From the NCBI GenBank assembly GCA_964631605.1, contig CAZVYG010000025.1, positions 1-54,439 on the forward strand: a DNA stretch of 54,439 nucleotides, in the 5' to 3' direction. Position 1 is the stretch's first letter. Every line of letters begins with the position of its first letter. Below are positions 48,637 to 54,439 of the stretch, one piece after another. The notes under the pieces are model-generated. The model saw nothing but the letters and a program-made list of their open reading frames with translations. It made no database searches and had not been told where the DNA came from. A program made the translations under genes and the position numbers. The DNA is from JARKQH01 sp964631605. GTDB lineage: Bacteria; Verrucomicrobiota; Verrucomicrobiia; Limisphaerales; UBA8199.

Positions 48637-49959
48637 TTACCGGGAGCAGAAAACCGTCGTGGCCAGCGGTGGCATTCGCGCAGCTCGCAACCGCAGGGCG
48701 AAGAAGCCCATCGCCACAACCAGCGCCAGCACCGAGAGTCCGGCAACCGCCCAGGCAGTCGCCCGGAACAGTGGCAGCATCTCCCCGCCACGCCCGAAAT
48801 TACGGACCAGCATCACCCCTACGTAACCGAGGTAGCCGAAGGCATCGGCCAGATACATCAGGTAGCCGATGTTTCCGCGGTCGCGGGTCATGGCGATCAG
48901 CCGTTCAAAGATCGTGGTGTGGACGGTGACATAGGGCACGTAAAGCCCGAAGCCCAGCAGCACCATGAACCCGAAGGGCGAAATCCGTCCTGCGGATTGC
49001 GACACCAGTGTCAGACCGATGAGCCCCAATCCGGCCAGGGCAAGGCTGAGCGCGAGGAAGAATGCCCGGCGATTGTCGCGCACCAGCACAATGAGTCCAT
49101 TCACGACGAGCACGCCCAGGGCAACGAGCATTTCGGAGCGGGTGAACAGGCTGGCATCCACCTCGGCGCCCAGGGCCGCCCAGATTTCCGGCGCGAAGTC
49201 GGCCCGCATGCTGCGCAACACCGTGATGAGCAGGTAGGCGGCGGTCAGGCCGACCAGGCCGGGCGCATAGCGGCGAAACATGGCCCGGCGTTCGGCACGA
49301 TTCATGGGCGCCCGCGCCGCGCGCGCCGCGACGTCGGCGGCCGAAGGTGGCGGGAGACACGCCAGCATCCAGACGAAGCCGGCCAGCGGCAGCAGAAACA
49401 GCCCGCCCGCCGCAGCCGGCATCCACGCGGTGCTCACTCCGAGTTGCAGCAGCCACGCCCCGGCGGACTTGGTGAAGCCGTCCGCCAGGATGAAACTCGC
49501 GCACAGCCCCGCCACGAACGCCTCCGTCATCCGCCGGCCCTCGAGGAAGCCCAGCACCAGGCCAAATACCATGCCGAGCGGGAAGCCGTTCAAGAACAGG
49601 CAGACAACGCTCCACGGCGGCGGCACGAGCGCAAACAGCAACAAGGCCACCTCCGCCGCCGCCACCAGGCCCAGCAACGCCGCCGCGCGCCGGTGCGGCG
49701 ACATTTCAGCGATGACCTTGATGCCGATGAATTTGGAAATCGTGTAGCCGAGCACCTGGGCCAGCACGAGCCACGTTTTGAAGCCCGCGGGAAACGGCTC
49801 CTCCGCGTAGGTCGCCGCCGTGAACGGTTTGCGGAACGCATACATGCAGGCGTAAGCGCCGAACGCCGCGGCCACGCACCAGAACGAAAGCACCCACGGA
49901 TGCGCCGCCAGCCAGCGGGTCAGCCGGGAGCCGGACGGGGCGGGCGCTGCCGCAGTCAT
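48637..49959 (-). CDS. DUF5690-like major-facilitator-type transporter
   Basis: 440 residues with about 12 membrane segments (for example WVLSFWCVAAAFGAYACMYAF, PWSVVCLFLNGFPLGMVFGL, FMVLLGFGLYVPYVTVHTTI). It resembles DUF5690 proteins of the MFS fold: FRKPF near 43-47 and YAEEPFPAGFKTWLVLAQVLGY are typical of that group. It is the last gene of the phn unit, and its ATG overlaps the stop of the truncated dehydrogenase (ATGA). The position suggests uptake of 2-aminoethylphosphonate or a related compound, or export of a product. No PhnCDE-type transporter is present in the window. Confidence 0.75.
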   Translation of the reverse strand: MTAAAPAPSGSRLTRWLAAHPWVLSFWCVAAAFGAYACMYAFRKPFTAATYAEEPFPAGFKTWLVLAQVLGYTISKFIGIKVIAEMSPHRRAAALLGLVAAAEVALLLFALVPPPWSVVCLFLNGFPLGMVFGLVLGFLEGRRMTEAFVAGLCASFILADGFTKSAGAWLLQLGVSTAWMPAAAGGLFLLPLAGFVWMLACLPPPSAADVAARAARAPMNRAERRAMFRRYAPGLVGLTAAYLLITVLRSMRADFAPEIWAALGAEVDASLFTRSEMLVALGVLVVNGLIVLVRDNRRAFFLALSLALAGLGLIGLTLVSQSAGRISPFGFMVLLGFGLYVPYVTVHTTIFERLIAMTRDRGNIGYLMYLADAFGYLGYVGVMLVRNFGRGGEMLPLFRATAWAVAGLSVLALVVAMGFFALRLRAARMPPLATTVFCSR

Positions 49960-50141
49960 GGGCGGACGGCCACGCGGGGCCAGCGTTGCGTGCGCGCGAG
50001 CGCAAAGGCTTCGGGCAGTTGCGTCAGCGGAAAGGACTCGCTGACCAGCGCCTCACCCTCGCCGCACGCCGGCAACGGGCGCTCCGCAAACCCGAACGGC
50101 ACGCCGGGAGCGCGGAAAACCGCCAGCCGTGCTGTCTTCAT
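49956..50141 (-). pseudogene. Internally deleted zinc-type alcohol dehydrogenase
   Basis: 61 codons. The first ~33 residues (MKTARLAVFRAPGVPFGFAE, then RPLPACGEGEALV) read as the N-terminus of a medium-chain alcohol dehydrogenase. The last ~28 (SESFPLTQLPEAFALA, then RTQRWPRVAVRP) read as the C-terminal end of the same family. The ~300 residues between, including zinc ligands and the Rossmann fold, are missing, with the junction near 50040 and the frame preserved. A phosphonate-catabolism-associated alcohol dehydrogenase is known from other AEP clusters, and this is probably its remnant. Its stop is still coupled to the transporter ATG. Confidence 0.7.
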
Positions 50142-50289
50142 GCCGCGCCCCCCCGGGCGGCCGCTGAGCCGGCGGCCGTGGACGCCCCAGCATTCGTGTC
50201 AGCGTCCTGGAGGGCCGTGGGGCACGCCTTTTGGCAGCAAGAGCCGCCGACGGCCTCTGGATGCGCTGGGTTCATCGGCTTTTTTCCCC

Positions 50290-51702
50290 TCACCACGGCA
50301 GACTGAACGTCTTCACGAAGCTGTAGGCCTTGATGGCTTCAACGACACCTTCCTTGATGCCGAGGCCGCTGTCCTTGATCCCGCCGAAGGGACTGCATTC
50401 GGTGCGGAAGCCGGGCACCTCGTTGATGTTCACCGTGCCGCAGCGCAGGGTCTTGATGGCTTTGAGCGCGCTGGCGAGGCTGGTCGTGGCCACGGCGGAA
50501 CTCAGGCCGTAGGCGGTGGCGTTGGCCACGGCCAGCGCGTCGTCGAGGTCGCGCACGGTCAGAATGGGTGCCAGCGGACCGAAGCTCTCGCACGTCACCA
50601 TGCGGCAATCGCGCGGCACGTCCGCGATGACGGTGGGCGGAAACAGCGCGCCCTTGCAATCGCCGCCCACCAGCACTTTCGCCCCCATGACCACCGCCTC
50701 CTCCAGCACGGTTTCCAGGCACGCCGCGGCAGCCTCGTCAATCACCGTGCCGACCCGGGTGGCGTCGTCGAAGGGATCGCCGCAGACGTATTCCTTTGCC
50801 TTCGCCACGAGCCGCGTGGTGAACTCCGGCGCGATGCCGTCCTCGACGAGGATGCGCTTCACCGCCGTGCAACGCTGGCCCGAATTGCGGAAGCTGCCCT
50901 CGGCGGCCAGCGTCACGGCGAGTTCCAGGTCGGCGTCATTGAGGACAATGAGCGGGTCGTTCCCGCCGAGTTCGAGCACGAGCCGCTTGTAGCCGGCGGT
51001 GGCGGCGATCTGCTTGCCCACGGCGACGCTGCCGGTAAACGCGAGCATCTCGACGTCTTCGTGCCGCGTGAGCGGCGCGGCCACCTCGCGCGTGGGACCG
51101 AGCAACACGCTGAGCATCGGGCCGGGCAGGCCGGCGGCGTAAAGCAGCTCGGCGAACTTCAGCGCGGTGAGCGGGGTTTTCTCCGACGGCTTGAGCACCA
51201 GCGGCGTGCCGGCGGCGATGGCCGGCGCAACCTTGTGCGCAACCTGGTTGAGCGGATGGTTGAAGGGCGTGATGGCGGCGGCGCAACGCAGCGGCTCGCG
51301 CACGGTGAAAATTTTCCGCGCCTTGCCCTGCGGGGAAACGTCGGCGGAAAAAACCTGCCCGTCGTCCCGGAGCGCCTCCATCGCGGCAAAGCGCAGCACA
51401 TCAAGGGTGCGGCCGACCTCGTAGCGCCCCTCGCGAAGGGCGATGCCCGTTTCGCTGGTGATGAGCCGCGCGAACTCCTCGCGGCGCGCTTCGAGGGCGG
51501 CGCGGGTCTTTTCCAGAATCTCCCCGCGGGCATGACGGCTCGGGGTGGCGTCGAACGCCCGCGCCGCGGCCACGGCGGCGTTCACGTCCACTTCCGTGGC
51601 GAGCCGGACCGTGCCGACCTGGGCGTGATTGAAAGGATGGCGCACCTGCAGGGTGCCATTGCTGGCAACCGGCTGGCCGGCGACAAGGCTCGAGAGGTTC
51701 AT
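50290..51702 (-). CDS. phnY: Phosphonoacetaldehyde dehydrogenase PhnY
   Basis: 470 residues from the ATG at 51702. NAD-dependent aldehyde dehydrogenase family; PhnY oxidises phosphonoacetaldehyde to phosphonoacetate. PFNHPLNQVAHKVAPA at about 146-161, LVLKPSEKTP, FTGSVAVGK, Glu244 in LELGGNDP and the catalytic Cys278 in GQRCTAVKR are intact; the Arg before Cys agrees with PhnY, where an Arg next to the Cys binds the phosphonate. Assignment over other aldehyde dehydrogenases rests on this and on position between phnA and phnW. The ATG overlaps the phnA stop (ATGA). Confidence 0.9.
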   Translation of the reverse strand: MNLSSLVAGQPVASNGTLQVRHPFNHAQVGTVRLATEVDVNAAVAAARAFDATPSRHARGEILEKTRAALEARREEFARLITSETGIALREGRYEVGRTLDVLRFAAMEALRDDGQVFSADVSPQGKARKIFTVREPLRCAAAITPFNHPLNQVAHKVAPAIAAGTPLVLKPSEKTPLTALKFAELLYAAGLPGPMLSVLLGPTREVAAPLTRHEDVEMLAFTGSVAVGKQIAATAGYKRLVLELGGNDPLIVLNDADLELAVTLAAEGSFRNSGQRCTAVKRILVEDGIAPEFTTRLVAKAKEYVCGDPFDDATRVGTVIDEAAAACLETVLEEAVVMGAKVLVGGDCKGALFPPTVIADVPRDCRMVTCESFGPLAPILTVRDLDDALAVANATAYGLSSAVATTSLASALKAIKTLRCGTVNINEVPGFRTECSPFGGIKDSGLGIKEGVVEAIKAYSFVKTFSLPW

Positions 51703-52940
51703 GCCTGGAGTCCGTTGCAGAGGTAATCGAACAAATCGAAATTGCGCGGGTCGCATTTGGCCTTCGCGGCGTATTGGGCATTGAGCGGCGCGCTGAAAAG
51801 GAATGGCACCATTTCCTCGTAACGCCCGCCGTGCGAGCGCAGGCCCTCCTCGATCAGACTCAGGTCATGCCACTCCGGTGTGCGGCCCAGGGTGAGGTCG
51901 CGCCCGGCGCACACGACAAAGTCGCCCATGCGATCGGGTGGCAGCTCGAGGAGGCGCGCCGCGGTAGGCTGGTCCAGGGCCTCGGTCACGCCGGGCAGGG
52001 CGCGGACGAAGTCGAGGATCACGCCCAGCGGCGCGGCCCCGCCGCGCGGCAGATGCACCTGCGCGAAGGAGCCGAGCGCGCCGTGATGCACGAGGTGCGG
52101 GTCGGTGATGGGCAGGATGACGCGAAAGCCCGGACCGAATTGTTGGTTCAGCACGCTCTCGAGGTAAATCACGTTGGGCGAGCCGTCGGGCTTCTGCTTG
52201 GGGTTCATGCCGTGGTCCGCCGTGATGCCCACGAGCGCGCCGAGCTCGAGCAGGCGGCCCAGTTGCTCATCAATGCCCGCGTAGAAGTCGAGCGCCTCGG
52301 ACGCCTCGGGCGGGAACTTGTGCTGCATGAAGTCCGTGGTGCTGAGGTAGAGAAAGTCGGCGCGGCCCGCGGCGAGCAGCTTCACCCCGGCGCGCAGCAC
52401 ATAGAGCGAGGCCTCGGCGGTGTAGATGTCGGGTTGGGGACCGACGAGCGCCAGCGCGTCCCCGATTCCGTGGCTCGCCTGCGCCGCCTGGCTGACGCAC
52501 TCCGCCGAGAACGCGATGCCGCCGGCCTCGACCAACCCGGCGGCGAAGAAGCCGCGCAGCTTGTCCTTGGCGGTGACGACGGCGACTCTGCGCCCGGCCT
52601 GTTGCGCGGCGGGGAAGAGGGTTGGCGCGCGGAGGAAACTGGCGTCATTGGTCATCACCTCGCGGTCGGCGGCGGCATCGTAGAAGTAGTTTCCGCCGAT
52701 GCCGTGGATGCGCGGCGGCGCGCCGGTGACAATCGAGGCGTTGTTGACGTTCGTGAAACTCGGCATCTGTCCGCGGGCGAGGCCGCGGAAGCCCCGCAGG
52801 CTGAGGCTCTGGAGCTGCGGCATGCGCCCCCGGGCCAGCGCGGCGTCGAGGTACTCGTCCGCCGAACCATCCAGACAGATGCCCACCATCGGGCGGTTCG
52901 GTGGCGAGTAGGTGCGGCCATTGACCGTGAATGGAGTCAT
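51699..52940 (-). CDS. phnA: Phosphonoacetate hydrolase PhnA
   Basis: 413 residues of the alkaline-phosphatase superfamily. It cleaves phosphonoacetate to acetate and phosphate using two zinc ions. ICLDGS (Asp24) and MPSFTNVNNASIVTG give a metal ligand and the nucleophile Thr63; the later metal ligands are in LYLSTTDFMQHKF, ITADHGMNPKQKPDG and LVHHGALGSFAQVHL. Length is normal. It is 18 bp after phnW and overlaps phnY, so this is one operon. The enzyme can work independently of phosphate starvation genes; no PhnX (phosphonatase) is seen. Confidence 0.93.
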   Translation of the reverse strand: MTPFTVNGRTYSPPNRPMVGICLDGSADEYLDAALARGRMPQLQSLSLRGFRGLARGQMPSFTNVNNASIVTGAPPRIHGIGGNYFYDAAADREVMTNDASFLRAPTLFPAAQQAGRRVAVVTAKDKLRGFFAAGLVEAGGIAFSAECVSQAAQASHGIGDALALVGPQPDIYTAEASLYVLRAGVKLLAAGRADFLYLSTTDFMQHKFPPEASEALDFYAGIDEQLGRLLELGALVGITADHGMNPKQKPDGSPNVIYLESVLNQQFGPGFRVILPITDPHLVHHGALGSFAQVHLPRGGAAPLGVILDFVRALPGVTEALDQPTAARLLELPPDRMGDFVVCAGRDLTLGRTPEWHDLSLIEEGLRSHGGRYEEMVPFLFSAPLNAQYAAKAKCDPRNFDLFDYLCNGLQA

Positions 52941-52958
52941 GGGAAAAAGGAGGCGCGT

Positions 52959-54110
52959 TCAGGCGGCGGGGGTTGCGGACGGCGCGGGCAAGCCCAGCTC
53001 GCCGAGCACGGCCGCGATGGCCGCCAGGAGCTGCTCCATGTCCGCAGGAAAAAGCCGGCCGATGTTGCCGACGCGGAAGGTGTCCTTCTGCGTCAGTTTG
53101 CCGGGATAAATGATGAAGCCGCGTTCGCTGAGCTTGCGGTAGAAGCCGGGGAAGTCGAAGCCCGGGACCGGGTAGGGAAAGGCCGTGATGATGTGGCTCT
53201 GCACTGCCGGCGCCAGCAGCGGGCGGAAACCCAGGCGGGCCATGCCGGCGAGCAGCGTCGCGTGATTGCGCCGGTAGCGTTCGCTGCGCGCGGCGATGCC
53301 GCCCTCGGCTTCGAGTTCGCGCAGCGCCTGGTCAAACGCGAGCAGCGCATGCGTCGGCGGGGTGTAGCGAAACTGGCCGTTCTTCTCAAAGCCGCGGCAC
53401 TGGCCGAGCAGGTCGAGACTTAAACTGCGCGCCCGTCCTTCACTCGCCAGCAGCAGGGCGCGTTTCGCGAAGACAAACGAGAATCCCGGCACGCCCTCCA
53501 CGCACTTGTTGGCAGAGGAAACCAGGAAATCAACCCCGCAGGCGGCAAAGTCAATCGGCATCCCGCCAAAGCTGCTCATCGCGTCCACGACGAAAACCTT
53601 TTCATGCCTCCGGACCACCTGTCCAATGGCCTCGAGGGGATTCAAAACGCCGGTGGTCGTTTCGCAATGCACCACCGCCGCATGAGTGACCGCCGGCTCG
53701 TCGGCAAGGCAGGCCTCCACGGCGATGGGGTCCAGCGCCTCATCCTCCGCCGCGCGCACCACCACGTGATCAATCCGCGCGTGCTGGAGCATCTGCACGA
53801 TGCGTTCGCCATAGGCGCCGTTGGCGAACACCGCCACCTTGCCCTCCCGCGGCACGCACGTCTGAAAGACGGCCTCGACCCCAAACGTGCCACTGCCTTG
53901 CAGCAGGACCACTTCCCAGCCCGTTTCACGCGAAACCCCGGCGAGCTTGAGCAATCGCTCGCGGATGCTGGCGACCACGGTGTTGAACTCGTAATGCCAC
54001 GAGCCGGCGTCGTGGAGCATCGCCTGCTTGACGCTCAGGCTGGTGGTCAAGGGGCCGGGCGTGAAGAGCAAGGCGTCGCGCGCGGAGGGCAGAAGGGGTT
54101 GGTCGGGCAT
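52959..54110 (-). CDS. phnW: 2-Aminoethylphosphonate-pyruvate transaminase PhnW
   Basis: 383 residues from the ATG at 54110 (a TTG at 54119 could add three). Class V PLP aminotransferase. It converts 2-aminoethylphosphonate and pyruvate to phosphonoacetaldehyde and alanine. LFTPGPLTTSLSVKQAML at about 15-32, LLQGSGTFGVEAV, VVHCETTTGVLNPLEAIG, VVDAMSSFGG, and the PLP Lys202 in SSANKCVEGVPGF are all present. It is the first intact enzyme of the phn operon visible here. The start lies 5 bp before the end of an upstream saccharopine-dehydrogenase-like frame. Confidence 0.93.
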   Translation of the reverse strand: MPDQPLLPSARDALLFTPGPLTTSLSVKQAMLHDAGSWHYEFNTVVASIRERLLKLAGVSRETGWEVVLLQGSGTFGVEAVFQTCVPREGKVAVFANGAYGERIVQMLQHARIDHVVVRAAEDEALDPIAVEACLADEPAVTHAAVVHCETTTGVLNPLEAIGQVVRRHEKVFVVDAMSSFGGMPIDFAACGVDFLVSSANKCVEGVPGFSFVFAKRALLLASEGRARSLSLDLLGQCRGFEKNGQFRYTPPTHALLAFDQALRELEAEGGIAARSERYRRNHATLLAGMARLGFRPLLAPAVQSHIITAFPYPVPGFDFPGFYRKLSERGFIIYPGKLTQKDTFRVGNIGRLFPADMEQLLAAIAAVLGELGLPAPSATPAA

Positions 54111-54115
54111 GGTGG

Positions 54116-54439
54116 TCAAGGTTCAGTGATGTCCTCGTGAATGAAGAGTTGGCGCTCCCGGAGTTCGTCAAACACAGCCTGCGGCGCGAAGGCTTCCTTG
54201 GGGGTGAGGAGGCCCGCTGGCTTCACCGTCCCTTCGGCCAGCAGGACCGCCCGGATGGCCAGCGCGATGCCCACGTCGGGGGTGGCCGGGGCACATTGCG
54301 CCAGGTCCAGCACGGATTCCCGGCAGAGGCGACCCGCGCCACTGAGGCAAAAGAATTTCATGAGGGGCAGAGGCTCTCGCCCGCGCGTGTCGAACCCGTG
54401 GCGGGCCGGTCACAGTATGGTGACATCGGGCCGGCGCCT
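54116..54439 (-). pseudogene. Saccharopine-dehydrogenase-like gene, C-terminal part with in-frame TGA (cut by window edge)
   Basis: Reading in from the window edge, RRPDVTIL is followed by TGA at 54410-54412 and then, in the same frame, PARHGFDTRGREPLPLMKFF, GAGRLCRESVLDLAQ, ALAIRAVLLAEG, LTPKEAFAPQAVFDELRERQ and LFIHEDITEP. Both sides of the TGA look like one saccharopine-dehydrogenase-type C-terminal domain (ALAIRAVLLAEGTVKP, then F-D-EL). A nonsense mutation is the simplest reading; initiation downstream of the TGA or a read error is possible. Too little is visible to name a substrate. It leads into phnW. Confidence 0.5.

Noticed and set aside
48919..53423. Two long plus-strand open frames (935 and 549 codons)
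   Set aside because: Antisense to the transporter, phnY, phnA and phnW, whose active-site residues are clearly encoded on the minus strand.
54410..54412. Selenocysteine at the TGA
   Set aside because: No SECIS-like hairpin directly downstream is evident, and the family is not a known selenoprotein; a nonsense mutation is simpler.
1..54439. tRNA genes, CRISPR arrays, insertion sequences or prophage
   Set aside because: I looked for T-loop strings, regular spaced repeats and transposase or phage motifs and found none that could be supported.

Overview
The window looks like a chromosomal stretch from a GC-rich, Gram-negative-type bacterium of the Verrucomicrobia (Pedosphaera/Limisphaerales-like) or a close PVC relative. 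This rests on the combination of large secreted multi-domain proteins carrying a C-terminal 'YQVQ...W...QRFYR' module, a DUF1593/DUF4038/DUF6786-type secreted sugar locus, prepilin-like proteins, a DUF5690-type transporter and dispersed small hairpin repeats. No rRNA, tRNA, CRISPR array, transposase or prophage gene was seen. The taxonomic call is inference from gene content.

Layout. 1-3.1 kb (minus strand): the start of an HflX GTPase cut by the window edge, then a polysaccharide pyruvyl transferase and a QueC-like PP-loop enzyme that form a pair. 3.2-8.5 kb: one very large secreted phosphoesterase that fuses a phytase-like esterase domain, two Ig-like domains, a 5'-nucleotidase and a second metallophosphoesterase. 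9-13.4 kb (plus): three secreted carbohydrate-related proteins (DUF1593, DUF4038 apiosidase-like, DUF6786-like), with REP-like hairpins between the second and third. 13.5-20.1 kb: a D-2-hydroxyacid dehydrogenase and a giant Cys-rich LamG/HYR surface protein. 20.2-23.5 kb (minus): serine palmitoyltransferase, an NAD-dependent epimerase/reductase and a PAP2-type phosphotransferase, tightly packed. I read this as a sphingolipid (ceramide / phosphoceramide) operon. 23.7-26.8 kb: a prepilin-like protein and a zinc-ribbon/beta-propeller membrane protein.

26.8-30.5 kb is an oxidative-stress block: OxyR (cysteines at the E. coli positions 199 and 208) is divergent from a catalase-ankyrin pair, followed by a small secreted protein built of 11-residue repeats with about one Cys each, with its own terminator and AT-rich promoter region. 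30.5-32.6 kb: LarB-LarC, which make the nickel-pincer cofactor. 32.8-36.8 kb: cysS, tmk, a DUF4404-like protein, and an ECF sigma / small membrane protein / CpxP-like cassette. 36.9-42.7 kb: two further metallophosphoesterases and mutS. 43.1-45.4 kb: a CbiM-CbiQ-CbiO nickel/cobalt ECF transporter preceded by a long, base-paired leader candidate. 45.5-48.3 kb: a large secreted glycosidase-like protein with an inserted lectin-like domain.

48.6-54.4 kb (minus) is a phosphonate catabolism cluster. PhnW, PhnY and PhnA together convert 2-aminoethylphosphonate to phosphonoacetaldehyde, phosphonoacetate and finally acetate plus phosphate. They are followed by an MFS-like transporter. Two genes of this cluster look broken: a 61-codon internally deleted alcohol dehydrogenase, and a saccharopine-dehydrogenase-like gene with an in-frame TGA at the window edge.

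Shared themes: phosphorus acquisition (three phosphoesterases and the phn cluster), nickel (LarBC, CbiMQO), secreted carbohydrate enzymes and envelope lipid/glycan synthesis. The most interesting points are the sphingolipid operon, the 11-residue Cys-repeat protein beside the OxyR-catalase block, the structured leader before cbiM, the decaying members of the phn cluster, and the QueC-like/pyruvyl transferase pair.
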